NCBI GenBank assembly: GCA_028284325.1
Contig: JANQRX010000008.1
Coordinates: forward strand, 1-64,000
Length of the DNA: 64,000 bases
Direction: 5' to 3'
From: Bauldia sp.
GTDB lineage: Bacteria; Pseudomonadota; Alphaproteobacteria; Rhizobiales; Kaistiaceae
Shown here: positions 51,694 to 60,995 of the stretch, piece by piece
Position numbering within the stretch: position 1 is the first letter of the stretch
How the letters are laid out: the number at the start of each line of letters is the position of its first letter
Notes under the pieces: model-generated
What the model saw: only the letters and a program-made list of their open reading frames with translations
Told to the model about the DNA's origin: nothing
Database searches by the model: none
Translations under genes and position numbers: made by a program

Positions 51694-51747
51694 CCTGCCG
51701 AAGTAACGATCGAAACCAGTCTATGAGTCGAGCAGAAGGAGAAGATC

Positions 51748-53328
51748 ATGCATAGATGGCATTCCGTGATGACAGCGGCCGCACTCGCCGCCGCGCTGAC
51801 GACCACGGCGGCAATCGCCGAAGACCTGACCATCGGAATCGCGGCACCGCCTACCTCGATTGACCCCCATTTTCACAACCTGGGACCCAACCATCAGATT
51901 GCGGGGCACATCTTCGATGCGCTGGCACTCAAGGATGAGAAGCAGCAGATCCAGCCGGGCCTTGCGGTGTCGTGGGAGGTCGTCGATCCAACCACCTGGG
52001 AGTTCAACCTCCGCAAGGGGGTGACCTTCCATGATGGATCGCCGTTCACGGCCGAAGATGTAGCGTTCACCTTCGAGCGGGCGCCTGATGTCCCCAACAG
52101 CCCCAATCCGATGTCAGGATATACCAAGGGCATCATGGAGCTCGAGATCGTCGATCCTCACCGAATCCGCATCAAGACCGACGGACCTTACCCGATGCTG
52201 ATCAACGAGCTCAGCAATGTCTGGGTCGTGTCCAAGAAACACGGCGAGGGCGCCACCACCGAAGACTACATGCGGGGCGACGCCGTGATCGGCACGGGGC
52301 CATACAAGCTCGTGTCGTTTACACCCGGCGACAAGATCGAGCTCGAGCGCAACGATGCCTACTGGGGCGGCGTCGAGCCGTGGGAGAACGTCACCTTGCG
52401 CATGATCGACAGTGGTCCGGCCCGTGTGGCGGCCTTGCTCGCCGGTGATGTGGACATGATCGATGATGTGCCGACCTCGGAAATCGACCGCCTCCGACAG
52501 GACGACAATCTGGATGTGTGGAGCGGGCCGTCGAACCGTCTGGTCTTCGTGGCTCTCGATGCGACCGAAGACGCTTTGTCCACGGGTATGATCCGCGACC
52601 ATGAAGGCAACGTGCCATCGACGAATCCGCTCGGTGATGCGCGGGTTCGCGAGGCGCTGACGCGGGCCATCGACAAGACCGTCATCGCGGAACGGGTCAA
52701 CCAGGGCCATGCGATCCCGATCAACCAGATCGTGCCGGAAGGGTTTGTTGGCTACATTCCTGACTATCCGCTGTGGACCGCCGATCCGGATGCCGCGAAG
52801 GCGCTCCTGACCGAGGCAGGGTATCCGGACGGTTTCCAGCTGACACTGGTCACGTCCAACGACCGCATCACCAACGCGGTCAAGACCGTGCAGGCGATTG
52901 CCCAGATGTGGACTCGGATCGGCGTGGAGACCGAGGTCGAGACCATGCCGCATTCGATGTTCTCGCCGCGGCGCAACGGCAACGAGCTGCCGGTGTTCTT
53001 CAGCAGTTGGGGCAATCTGACCGGCGAGGCGTCCTTCTTCCTCGGCCCACTGCTTCACACCAAGGACAAGGACAAGGGCCTCGGCGGCGCCAACCGCAAC
53101 CGCTACAGCAATCCCGAGGTCGACAGCATTGTCGAGACCGTCCTGAACACGCTCGATATCGAGGAGCGCGAGCGCCTCTTGCAGCAGGCTGCACAAATCG
53201 TGATTGAGGATTACACGTTGCCGACCGTGGTGCTGCAGACGGTACACTGGGCGACGCGCGACGGCCTGCGCTACTCTCCGCGCGTGGATCAGTACACCTT
53301 CGCCAATCACGTCCGGCCCGTGGAGTAA
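51748..53328 (+). CDS. Peptide-type ABC transporter substrate-binding protein (SBP_bac_5)
   Basis: A 526-residue periplasmic receptor of the Dpp/Opp family. Signal peptide MHRWHSVMTAAALAAALTTTAAIAE, then LTIGIAAPPTSIDPHFHNLG; TWEFNLRKGVTFHDGSPFTAEDVAFTF near residue 95 and VREALTRAIDKTVIAERVNQG near residue 300 are family signatures. GGAGAAG precedes the ATG. It delivers a peptide or peptide-like compound to the permeases and ATPases that follow. Confidence 0.93.
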   Translation: MHRWHSVMTAAALAAALTTTAAIAEDLTIGIAAPPTSIDPHFHNLGPNHQIAGHIFDALALKDEKQQIQPGLAVSWEVVDPTTWEFNLRKGVTFHDGSPFTAEDVAFTFERAPDVPNSPNPMSGYTKGIMELEIVDPHRIRIKTDGPYPMLINELSNVWVVSKKHGEGATTEDYMRGDAVIGTGPYKLVSFTPGDKIELERNDAYWGGVEPWENVTLRMIDSGPARVAALLAGDVDMIDDVPTSEIDRLRQDDNLDVWSGPSNRLVFVALDATEDALSTGMIRDHEGNVPSTNPLGDARVREALTRAIDKTVIAERVNQGHAIPINQIVPEGFVGYIPDYPLWTADPDAAKALLTEAGYPDGFQLTLVTSNDRITNAVKTVQAIAQMWTRIGVETEVETMPHSMFSPRRNGNELPVFFSSWGNLTGEASFFLGPLLHTKDKDKGLGGANRNRYSNPEVDSIVETVLNTLDIEERERLLQQAAQIVIEDYTLPTVVLQTVHWATRDGLRYSPRVDQYTFANHVRPVE

Positions 53329-53338
53329 CAATAATCAA

Positions 53339-53364
53339 GCGCGGCCGCCTTCTGGCGGTCGCGC
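53339..53364 (+). other. Stem-loop between binding-protein and permease genes
   Basis: GCGCGGCCGCC and GGCGGTCGCGC form an 11-bp stem with one G-U pair and a TTCT loop, 11 bases after the binding-protein stop. No T-run follows. Fourth instance of the same arrangement in this window. Confidence 0.7.
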
Positions 53365-53370
53365 GCCGAT

Positions 53371-54369
53371 TTGCCCAAAGGGGTTACGAAGATAACCGCG
53401 TTCATCATCCGCAGGCTTCTGCAGACGGTCGTGGTGCTGATCGTGATGGCGTTCGGTGTCTTCGTCAGCGTCTATGCCATCGGCGATCCGGTCGACATGC
53501 TGATCGATCCGGCCGCAACCGAGGCGCAACGCCTTGAGGCAATGCGCAATCTCGGGCTGGATCGCCCCCTCTGGGAGCAGTTTGCCAGGTTCATCGCTGG
53601 TGCAGCCCAGGGCGATCTGGGCCAGTCCTTTGTCTACAAGATCCCTGCGATCGAGCTGATCCTGCTCCGTCTGCCGGCGACAATCGAACTGACGGTCGCG
53701 GCTTTGATACTTGCCGTTGGCATCGGTATTCCCGCGGGAATCCTGGCTGGTCTCTATCCATCGGCCTGGTTCTCACGAACCATCATGTCGGTGTCCATCC
53801 TCGGCTTCAGCCTGCCGTCCTTCTGGATCGCGCTGATGCTGATCATGATCTTTGCCGTCGCGCTCGGCTGGCTGCCATCGACCGGACGTGGCGACGTGGT
53901 GACGGTGTTCGGCGTAGACTGGAGCTTCCTGACCATCGACGGTCTCAGGCATCTGGTGCTTCCGGCCCTCAGCCTCTCGCTCATACCCATGGCCCTGATG
54001 ATCCGGATGGCCAGAGCCGGCATGCGTGAAGTGTGGCTGACGGAGTACGTCAAGTTCGCTCGCGCCAAGGGGCTCTCACCCATCCGGGTGATCGGTCTGC
54101 ATGCCTTTCCCAACACGCTTATTCCGATCATCACCGTTCTCGGACTTGAGCTTGGATCGCTGCTGGCCGGCTCGATCGTGACGGAGGTCGTGTTTGCCTG
54201 GCCCGGCATCGGCCGGCTGGTGATCCAGTCGATCGGCGTGCTCGATCGCCCGGTGATTGTTGCCTACATGCTCATCACCGTCTCGCTCTTCATCCTCATC
54301 AATCTGGTGGTCGACCTGCTGTACGCGGTGATCGACCCCCGTGTAGGCTACGGGGACGCAAGAAAATGA
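53371..54369 (+). CDS. Peptide-type ABC transporter permease (DppB-like)
   Basis: A 332-residue permease. First membrane segment IIRRLLQTVVVLIVMAFGVFVSVYAIGDPVDML, then RNLGLDRPLWEQFARFIAGAAQGDLGQSF, several further segments and the permease loop YVKFARAKGLSPIRVIGLHAFPNTLIPIITVLGLELG, all typical for DppB. The start codon is TTG (53371); no ATG or GTG lies in a suitable place, and the site sits right after the hairpin. The next gene overlaps by ATGA. Confidence 0.9.
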   Translation: MPKGVTKITAFIIRRLLQTVVVLIVMAFGVFVSVYAIGDPVDMLIDPAATEAQRLEAMRNLGLDRPLWEQFARFIAGAAQGDLGQSFVYKIPAIELILLRLPATIELTVAALILAVGIGIPAGILAGLYPSAWFSRTIMSVSILGFSLPSFWIALMLIMIFAVALGWLPSTGRGDVVTVFGVDWSFLTIDGLRHLVLPALSLSLIPMALMIRMARAGMREVWLTEYVKFARAKGLSPIRVIGLHAFPNTLIPIITVLGLELGSLLAGSIVTEVVFAWPGIGRLVIQSIGVLDRPVIVAYMLITVSLFILINLVVDLLYAVIDPRVGYGDARK

Positions 54370-55295
54370 GCGATGGGACGGCTGGCGCTTCCGGGGCGGG
54401 AGACAGTCTCCGGCCGGCCGATGTCGAGACACCGCTCCGCCGGTTTGTTGCCGACTTCGCGGAGAGCCGACTGGCCGTTGTCGGATTCGCGCTTTTGTCC
54501 CTCATCGTGCTGATCGCCTTCTTCGCGCCTCTCATCGCGCCGCAGAACCCGTACGATCTTCTTGAGGTCAACATCCTGGATTCCATGCTGCCGCCCGGTG
54601 AGACCGGCGGCGCCGGCTATGTCCACCTGCTCGGCACCGATGATCAGGGCCGGGATATGCTGAGCGCTATCTTCTACGGCATGCGCCTGTCCCTGACCGT
54701 GGGGGTTACCAGCGCGCTCCTGTCGATGGCTGTGGGAACCACCATCGGCCTCGTGGCCGCCTTTGCCGGTGGCCGGGTCGATTCCTTCGTCATGCGGGTG
54801 GTCGACATCCAGATCAGTTTCCCGACGATCCTGATCGCTCTGATTCTCCTGGTCGCACTCGGCCGCGGTGTGGACAGGACCATCCTCGCACTGGTCGTCA
54901 TCCAGTGGGCCTACTACGCCCGCACCGTGCGCGGAGCAGCGATTGTCGAGCGCGGCAAGGAGTACATGGAAGCGGGCTTGTGCCTGGCCCTGCCGCGCTA
55001 CCGGCTTCTGTTCAACCACCTTCTGATCAACTGCATGCCGCCGCTTCTGGTGGTCTTCACCGTGCTGATCGCCCAAGCGGTTGCGCTCGAAGCCACGCTG
55101 AGCTTCCTCGGCCTGGGTTTGCCTATTACACAGCCTTCGCTGGGTCTTCTGATCGCCAACGGCTACGACTACCTGCTGGGCGGCAGGTACTGGATCAGTG
55201 TCTTTCCCGGCGTTGCGCTGCTGCTGACTCTGGTCAGCGTCAATCTGGTGGGCGATCAGCTTCGCGATGTGTTCAACCCGAGACTGCGCCGGTGA
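54366..55295 (+). CDS. Peptide-type ABC transporter permease (DppC-like)
   Basis: A 309-residue permease: membrane segment LAVVGFALLSLIVLIAFFAPLIAPQNPYDL near residue 35, HLLGTDDQGRDMLSAIFYGMRLSLTVG, and the loop YYARTVRGAAIVERGKEYMEAGLCLALPRYRLLFNHLLINC, followed by LEATLSFLGLGLPITQPSLGLLI, typical for DppC. It overlaps the DppB-like gene by ATGA and its stop overlaps the next start by one base. Confidence 0.93.
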   Translation: MSDGTAGASGAGDSLRPADVETPLRRFVADFAESRLAVVGFALLSLIVLIAFFAPLIAPQNPYDLLEVNILDSMLPPGETGGAGYVHLLGTDDQGRDMLSAIFYGMRLSLTVGVTSALLSMAVGTTIGLVAAFAGGRVDSFVMRVVDIQISFPTILIALILLVALGRGVDRTILALVVIQWAYYARTVRGAAIVERGKEYMEAGLCLALPRYRLLFNHLLINCMPPLLVVFTVLIAQAVALEATLSFLGLGLPITQPSLGLLIANGYDYLLGGRYWISVFPGVALLLTLVSVNLVGDQLRDVFNPRLRR

Positions 55296-56287
55296 TGGCT
55301 GGTCGCCAATCGTCACCCATCCTCGAAGTGGAGCGCCTGCGCACGCATTTCATGACCCGCGCCGGCATCGTCAAGGCCGTCGACGATGTCTCCTTCGCGA
55401 TCTCCGCGGGCGAGATCATGGGGCTCGTCGGGGAGTCCGGATCCGGCAAGTCGATCACCGGCCTTTCGATCATGCGGCTGATCGACGTGCCGGGGCGCAT
55501 CGTCGGCGGCCGCATACGTTTTCGAGGCGAGGATCTGGCCGCCGCACCTGAACAGAGGATGCGGGCCTTGCGCGGTTCGCGCATTGCGATGGTCTTCCAG
55601 GACCCCCTGATGACTCTCAATCCGCTCCTTCGGGTCGGCACACAAATGGCCGAGGCCATTACCGCGCACAATCGCGAGGTGTCCCGGACGGAGGCCCGCG
55701 CCCGTAGCCGCGATGCACTGGGGCGGGTCGGAATTCCCGCCCCGGAAGAGCGCCTGGACGCCTTTCCACATCAGCTGTCCGGCGGCATGCGCCAGCGGGT
55801 CGCGATTGCCACCGCGATCCTCAACGAGCCGGACCTGATTATTGCCGACGAGCCGACGACGGCGCTGGACGTAACGATCCAGGCGCAAATCCTGCACGAA
55901 ATCCGCAAGCTCTGCCGTCAGACCTCCACAGCGATGATCTGGATCACGCATGATTTTGCCGTGATCGCCGGATTGGCCGGCAGCATCTCGGTCATGTACG
56001 CGGGCCGCATCGTCGAGCAGGGCCACCTCGACGATATTCTCGACCGGCCTCTGCATCCCTACACACGCGGTCTGATTCGCAGTGTGCCCAGTCGTAATCG
56101 CCGGGGTCGTCCGCTTCATCAGATCCAGGGGTCGCCACCCAACCTGCTGGCGTTGCCCGGCGGATGCGCCTTCCGGGATCGCTGCCCTCATACCGACGAT
56201 GTCTGCAACGCCGAGCCCGATCTGGAGCTGGTCCGGGCCGAACAAGCCGCACGATGCTTCCATCCGCAGTTGGAGGCATTGGCGTGA
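55295..56287 (+). CDS. Peptide-type ABC transporter ATP-binding protein (DppD-like)
   Basis: A 330-residue ATPase: Walker A GESGSGKS (46-53), [12 protein letters not shown], signature [16 protein letters not shown], Walker [20 protein letters not shown], switch WITHDFAV, and the C-terminal oligopeptide-transport domain with cysteines in [15 protein letters not shown]. The ORF track start is upstream in the DppC frame shadow; ATG 55295 is correct by spacing. Overlaps the DppF-like gene as GTGA. Confidence 0.93.
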   Translation: MAGRQSSPILEVERLRTHFMTRAGIVKAVDDVSFAISAGEIMGLVGESGSGKSITGLSIMRLIDVPGRIVGGRIRFRGEDLAAAPEQRMRALRGSRIAMVFQDPLMTLNPLLRVGTQMAEAITAHNREVSRTEARARSRDALGRVGIPAPEERLDAFPHQLSGGMRQRVAIATAILNEPDLIIADEPTTALDVTIQAQILHEIRKLCRQTSTAMIWITHDFAVIAGLAGSISVMYAGRIVEQGHLDDILDRPLHPYTRGLIRSVPSRNRRGRPLHQIQGSPPNLLALPGGCAFRDRCPHTDDVCNAEPDLELVRAEQAARCFHPQLEALA

Positions 56288-57288
56288 ACACAACGACGCC
56301 TCTGGTGGCGGTTGAACGCCTGTCCAAACGGTTCGTCAAGCAACTGGATCTCGCCGCCCAGCTGGCCAGGAAGCTGGGTGCAGGCATCCGCGAGGAGGTT
56401 GTCCACGCGGTGGAGGATGCCGATCTGGCGATTGCCCAAGGCGAGGTGGTGGGACTGGTCGGCGAATCCGGTTGCGGTAAGTCGACACTCGGTCGACTTA
56501 TCGCCGGTGTCCTGCGGCCGAGCAGCGGTCGCGTCCTCTATCGTGGCGACGATGTCGTCGAGCTCAAAGGCGCGGCGGCTCGGACCGCGGCCCTGAAGAT
56601 GCAGATGATCTTCCAGGATCCGACCGCTTCGCTCAATCCGCGCCGCCGCATGGGCGACATCGTTGGCGAAGCGCCGTTAGTCCACGGGCTTGTCTCGCGC
56701 GCCGAACTCGACGAGCACGTTGACACCATCCTGCGACGCGTCGGTCTCGATCCCGGCTACAAGGGCCGTTACCCCCATCAGTTTTCCGGTGGCCAGAAGC
56801 AGCGCATCGGTATCGCCCGGGCGTTGGCGGTCGATCCGGATTTCATCGTGTGCGACGAGGCCGTGGCCTCGCTGGATGTTTCCATTCAGGCGCAGATTCT
56901 CAACCTCTTCATGCGGCTGCGGGAGGAGCTGGATCTCACCTACCTCTTCATCAGCCACGATATCGGCGTCGTCGAGCATATCTCCGATCGTACCGTGGTC
57001 ATGTATCTCGGCCGGATCGTGGAGGAAGGGCGCACCGACGACCTGTTCACTTCGCCCAATCATCCCTACACCCAGGCGCTTCTCCGCGACGTTCCCCGGG
57101 TCGACAACCGCGATATCGACTTCCAGCCGGTGGCCGGCGAAATCCCCTCGCCGCTCGATCCGCCGGACGGCTGCCATTTCCATCCGCGTTGTCCCCAGGC
57201 CATGCCGCGGTGTCGCAGCGAGCGGCCGAGGCTCAGGGAGGTGGCGCCGGCGCGGCTGAGCGCCTGCCATCTCAACGACGTATCGTGA
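56284..57288 (+). CDS. Peptide-type ABC transporter ATP-binding protein (DppF-like)
   Basis: A 334-residue ATPase: Walker A GESGCGKS (60-67), MIFQDPTASLNPRR, signature FSGGQKQRIGIARAL, Walker B FIVCDEAVASLDVSIQAQIL (Ala where most relatives have Pro), switch FISHDIGVV, and the cysteine-containing tail GCHFHPRCPQAMPRC. It starts with GTG overlapping the previous stop. Pairs with the DppD-like ATPase. Confidence 0.93.
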   Translation: MNTTTPLVAVERLSKRFVKQLDLAAQLARKLGAGIREEVVHAVEDADLAIAQGEVVGLVGESGCGKSTLGRLIAGVLRPSSGRVLYRGDDVVELKGAAARTAALKMQMIFQDPTASLNPRRRMGDIVGEAPLVHGLVSRAELDEHVDTILRRVGLDPGYKGRYPHQFSGGQKQRIGIARALAVDPDFIVCDEAVASLDVSIQAQILNLFMRLREELDLTYLFISHDIGVVEHISDRTVVMYLGRIVEEGRTDDLFTSPNHPYTQALLRDVPRVDNRDIDFQPVAGEIPSPLDPPDGCHFHPRCPQAMPRCRSERPRLREVAPARLSACHLNDVS

Positions 57289-57296
57289 GGCGCGGC

Positions 57297-58421
57297 ATGC
57301 CCGGCGATCTGCAGCCCAACCCGGAGGCGCTGCTTCGTGGCGCCACCGCGTGGATACGGCAGGAGACGCCGACCGGTGATGTCGACGCGGTCGGCCGGCT
57401 GGTTGCCCTTGTGGAACGCCAATCACAGGAGGCCGGGCTTGTCACGGATCGGTTTGTGTGTGTCGGTCACGCCGATGGATTGCGTGTCCGGGCACCATGG
57501 CGGAGGGGCCGTCCCGGTATCTTGATCCTGGCGCATCTGGATACGGTGCATGCCGTTGGCAGCCTTGTCGAGCAGCCGATCAGGGTGGATGGCGACCGGC
57601 TCTACGGGCCCGGCAGCTATGACATGAAGGGCGGCGCGTTTATCGCGCTCCAGGCCCTGCAGACGCTGGTCGGAGCCGGCGCTGCCACGGCCTTGCCGGT
57701 GACCATACTGTTCGTGCCCGACGAGGAGACAGGTAGCCTCAGCTCGCGAACCGTCACCGAAACCGAAGCGCGCCAGCACAAATATGCGCTGGTGGTCGAA
57801 CCCTGCCGCGACGGTGGTGCGGTGGTCACGCAGCGGAGCGGCTCGGCCCGCTTCAAGCTGCGCTTCAACGGCAAGGCCGCGCATGCAGGGATCGATCATG
57901 CCGCCGGTCGTAGTGCGATCGCCGAGATGGCGCGTCAGATCCTGCGCGTTGAGGCGATGACCGAGTCGACGCGGCGCCTCACGCTTAACGTCGGCACGGC
58001 CCGCGGCGGTACCCGGGCGAATATCGTGCCGGACAGGGCGGAGATCGAGGTAGACGCACGCTTCCCCGATCAGGCGACCGGCGAGGCCATCGTCAACTAT
58101 CTGCAACGTCTGCGGCCCGATGACCCCGATGTGGAACTGGCGGTCGACGGCGGCATCAGCCGGCCGGCGTTCCAGCGTACCGAAGATGTCGCGCGCCTCT
58201 ACGAGATCGCCAGGGCGGCCGCGGCGGATGTCGGATTCGACCTGCCGGAAACGGCAACCGGCGGCGCCAGCGACGCCAACCTCACCGCGCCGATCATCCC
58301 GACGCTCGACGGTCTCGGGGTCGACGGCGGCGGCGCCCACACCATGACCGAGCACCTCCTGATTTCGTCCTTGGCGCCGCGCTGCGCCCTGCTGATCAAA
58401 CTCATGCAACGGCTTGTGTAG
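57297..58421 (+). CDS. M20-family metallopeptidase (glutamate carboxypeptidase-like)
   Basis: A 374-residue M20 peptidase. Zinc ligands and catalytic residues appear in LILAHLDTVH (His, Asp), YGPGSYDMKGG (bridging Asp), VPDEETGS (catalytic and ligand Glu) and HTMTEH near the C-terminus; the dimerisation domain starts around KLRFNGKAAHAG. No signal peptide. ATG 57297 has GAGG upstream; a coupled GTG at 57285 is the alternative. Directly downstream of the importer, it should cleave the imported peptide or N-acyl amino acid. Confidence 0.92.
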   Translation: MPGDLQPNPEALLRGATAWIRQETPTGDVDAVGRLVALVERQSQEAGLVTDRFVCVGHADGLRVRAPWRRGRPGILILAHLDTVHAVGSLVEQPIRVDGDRLYGPGSYDMKGGAFIALQALQTLVGAGAATALPVTILFVPDEETGSLSSRTVTETEARQHKYALVVEPCRDGGAVVTQRSGSARFKLRFNGKAAHAGIDHAAGRSAIAEMARQILRVEAMTESTRRLTLNVGTARGGTRANIVPDRAEIEVDARFPDQATGEAIVNYLQRLRPDDPDVELAVDGGISRPAFQRTEDVARLYEIARAAAADVGFDLPETATGGASDANLTAPIIPTLDGLGVDGGGAHTMTEHLLISSLAPRCALLIKLMQRLV

Positions 58422-58428
58422 TTGAGCT

Positions 58429-58470
58429 ATTCCCCGGCAGCCCCGATCAGGGCTCGCCCCACCGGGGAAT
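58429..58470. terminator. Hairpin between convergent genes
   Basis: ATTCCCCGG (58429-58437) and CCGGGGAAT (58462-58470) form a 9-bp stem, with an inner AGCCC/GGGCT stem inside. It lies at the convergent ends of the M20 and ubiX genes and covers the last codons of ubiX. There is no T-run, so it may stop transcription from either side only partly. Confidence 0.5.
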
Positions 58471-59016
58471 ATCCGTATCGATGCCGAACTGATCGAGCAC
58501 ACGACCGATCGTCTGGCGCACGATGTCGTCGATCGTATTGGGCCTGGTGTAGAAGGCCGGCACCGGCGGAAAGATGATCCCACCCATCTCGGCGACCTCT
58601 GCCATGGCCCTCAGATGCCCGACGTGAAGGGGCGTTTCGCGCACCAGCAGCACGAGACGGCGACGCTCCTTGAGCGTGACGTCGGCGGCACGCGTCAGGA
58701 GGCTCGATGTCGCCCCCGATCGGATCTCGCCGAGCGTCCTGATGGAGCACGGCGCGATGACCATGCCCAGCGTCCGGAACGATCCGCTAGCGATGGCAGC
58801 GCCGACATCGCCGACCGGATGGAACGTGGTCGCCATCGACTTGAGCCCGTCGAGCGTCATGTCCGTCTCGGCCTTGAGTGACATGACGCCTGCCTTGCTG
58901 ATCACCAGATGGGTCTCGATCCCGGTTTCGCGCAGCATCTCAAGCAGCTTCACGCCGTAGATGGCGCCCGAGGCTCCCGATATGCCTACAATCAGCCGTT
59001 CGGGGTTGGAACTCAT
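58447..59016 (-). CDS. ubiX: Flavin prenyltransferase (UbiX family)
   Basis: A 189-residue flavoprotein that makes prenylated FMN, the cofactor of UbiD decarboxylases. Signature stretches: LIVGISGASGAIYGVKLLEML (FMN loop), ETHLVISKAG, MVIAPCSIRTLGEIRSG, and LVLLVRETPLHVGHLRAMAEVAEMGGIIFPPVPAFY, which are highly conserved in UbiX. It is on the same strand as the UbiD-family gene, which is the likely user, but a plus-strand gene lies between them. Confidence 0.95.
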   Translation of the reverse strand: MSSNPERLIVGISGASGAIYGVKLLEMLRETGIETHLVISKAGVMSLKAETDMTLDGLKSMATTFHPVGDVGAAIASGSFRTLGMVIAPCSIRTLGEIRSGATSSLLTRAADVTLKERRRLVLLVRETPLHVGHLRAMAEVAEMGGIIFPPVPAFYTRPNTIDDIVRQTIGRVLDQFGIDTDIPRWGEP

Positions 59017-59073
59017 AGCAGAAGCCCCGCTGAGGATCGGTGAACGGCGGGCACAAGAGGGACGGTCGACACC

Positions 59074-59568
59074 ATGGCGCTCACACTCGACAATGCTCTC
59101 TGGCGGTTCTCATGCGCGGTCTATGCTGCCGGTGACGTCGGCCCCCAATGCATCGATCTTCAGGACAGATACGGCATCGATGTCAATCTGCTGCTGTTCG
59201 CCGCGTGGGTGGGCTCGCAAGGTTTCGCCATGACCGAAACCACCGCCGCGGAGGTCGCCGATGTGGTCGACGCGTGGCATACGACGGTCGTCAAGCCGTT
59301 GCGCACGGCGCGTCGCGCAGCGGAGGCCCATGCTGCGGAGCCGACGATCGCCGCCCACCGTGAGCACCTCAAACAGGTGGAACTCCAGGCCGAGCAGATC
59401 GAGCAGGCCATACTCTTCCGGTGGGCGGAGGAGCGTCTTCCCTCCGAGCCCGCGACGACAACGCATACCGCGGCCAATCTGCGTCTGTTCCTGACGGTCA
59501 GCGGCGTCCCCGAAAGCACCGCGGAGTCCGTCGTTCGGACGCTGATGGGTGCCATGGAGTCCGCCTGA
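59074..59568 (+). CDS. TIGR02444-family protein
   Basis: A 164-residue protein of the TIGR02444 (DUF2390) family: ALDNALWRFSCAVY-like start (LDNALWRFSCAVYAAGDVGPQCIDLQDRYGIDVNLLLFAAWVG) and a helical body with TVVKPLRTARRAAE. Function unknown; members are common in alphaproteobacteria. It is the only plus-strand gene in the 58.4-64 kb block and sits between ubiX and the UbiD-family gene on the opposite strand. Confidence 0.8.
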   Translation: MALTLDNALWRFSCAVYAAGDVGPQCIDLQDRYGIDVNLLLFAAWVGSQGFAMTETTAAEVADVVDAWHTTVVKPLRTARRAAEAHAAEPTIAAHREHLKQVELQAEQIEQAILFRWAEERLPSEPATTTHTAANLRLFLTVSGVPESTAESVVRTLMGAMESA

Positions 59569-59603
59569 CGCAAGGCGACCGGATTCTGTGTTTCTGGAAG
59601 GAC

Positions 59604-60995
59604 TCAGCTTGTGACCTCGCTCAGGATCTGGCGTGCCTGTTCGACAGCATCATCGGGCACGACGGCGCGTACGTCCTCCGAATCGAGAGGGGCCGTGGCG
59701 TCGAGGGCGAGTTTGGCCGACTTGCCGTCGCGGGAGGACGGATCCAGCGGATTGCAGAGCGCTTCGGGCACCATGAACATGTCGGTGTCGGCCTGGAAGC
59801 GCGTGGCGAGCGCCCACAATACCTGCTGCTCATCGAAGACGTCGATGTCGTTGTCGACCGTCACCGCCAGCTTGACGTAAGGATCGAGGCCGAGCAGCAG
59901 CAGCATGGCGTTGCGCGCCTGGCCCTCCGCCGATTTCTCGATCGACATGTAGGCGTGGAAATGCGTGCCCGACTTCGGATAGTTGATCGCCCTCAGCCCC
60001 GGGACCATCTCCTTCAGGCGCAGGAAGACGTGGGCCTCCTTTGCCGCGCGCCCCAGGAGAAGGTGCTCGGCAGAGTAGCCGGGAATGATGTCGTGGAAGA
60101 TGGGCCGGTCGCGATGGGTGATCGCCTTGACCACGAAGACGTTGCGCGTCGACCGGGAGGTGGAGTAGCCGGTGTACTCGCCGTACGGACCCTCGTCCTC
60201 GCGGACGTCGGCGAGGAGTTCTCCTTCGAGCACGTACTCCGCATGGGCCGGCACCTGGACGTCGATGGTGCGGCAGCGAACAACCTCCACCGGCTGCCCG
60301 AGCAGCGCCCCGGCAATGTGGAGTTCGTCGACATCCATGGACACCTTCGCCGCCGCGGCGAGATTGATCGCGGGGTGCACACCGATGACGACCGCGACCT
60401 CGAGGTTCCGCCCCCGTGCCTCCGCCCGCTGCAGATGCTCCCAGATGTGACCCCGGGAATGCAGGCTGGCGCCGAACCGGTCCGGACCCTTGAGCTGCAG
60501 GCGCTGGTAACTCAGGTTCCCCACCCCGGTGTCGGGATCACGGCAGAACAGGATGCCGGAACCGATGTAGCGGCCGGCGTCGGCCATGAAGTGGCGGCTG
60601 ATCGGCAGCGTGCCGGCATCCAGGTCCCTGCCCCGAAGAATGTGGTCGTGCACCGGCCCGCGGTCCACCACGACCGGCACCTCGGGATTGGCGACGGCTT
60701 GGTTCCAGCGGTCGTTGAAGCCGCCGGGCGGTGCCCCGACCATCCCGGCGATCCGTTCGCGACTGGCGAACAGATTGCTGACCACCGGCACCTCGAATCC
60801 CTCCGGCCGGTCGACGTTGACGATCGGCGAACGGCCGCGGCGCTCCAGCTCCAGGACAAGGGCCGTCGGCACGTGGTCGAGGGGCGTCGGTTCGCGGAGG
60901 TCGAGGCGTTCGTCTGCGGCGACGCCGGCCAGGTACGTCCGCAGGGACGGTCCGTCGTCGCGACCTTCGGCGAGTCTCGATGCGAGCTCGGTCAT
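59604..60995 (-). CDS. UbiD-family decarboxylase
   Basis: A 463-residue prenylated-FMN-dependent decarboxylase of the UbiD family. Catalytic residues are visible: Arg165 in LSYQRLQLKGPDRFG, and the glutamates in VREDEGPYGEYTGY (Glu268 and Glu273). IGSGILFCRDPDTGVGNLSYQ precedes the Arg. The start ATG overlaps the aldehyde dehydrogenase stop as ATGA; the ORF track start lies within that gene. Unlike ubiquinone-pathway UbiD, it is encoded with an aldehyde dehydrogenase and a sugar kinase, so it probably decarboxylates a catabolic intermediate; the substrate is not known. Confidence 0.92.
   Translation of the reverse strand: MTELASRLAEGRDDGPSLRTYLAGVAADERLDLREPTPLDHVPTALVLELERRGRSPIVNVDRPEGFEVPVVSNLFASRERIAGMVGAPPGGFNDRWNQAVANPEVPVVVDRGPVHDHILRGRDLDAGTLPISRHFMADAGRYIGSGILFCRDPDTGVGNLSYQRLQLKGPDRFGASLHSRGHIWEHLQRAEARGRNLEVAVVIGVHPAINLAAAAKVSMDVDELHIAGALLGQPVEVVRCRTIDVQVPAHAEYVLEGELLADVREDEGPYGEYTGYSTSRSTRNVFVVKAITHRDRPIFHDIIPGYSAEHLLLGRAAKEAHVFLRLKEMVPGLRAINYPKSGTHFHAYMSIEKSAEGQARNAMLLLLGLDPYVKLAVTVDNDIDVFDEQQVLWALATRFQADTDMFMVPEALCNPLDPSSRDGKSAKLALDATAPLDSEDVRAVVPDDAVEQARQILSEVTS

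Noticed and set aside
52114-53331. 405-residue open frame on the minus strand
   Set aside because: It is antisense to the peptide-binding-protein gene, which has a signal peptide and family motifs.
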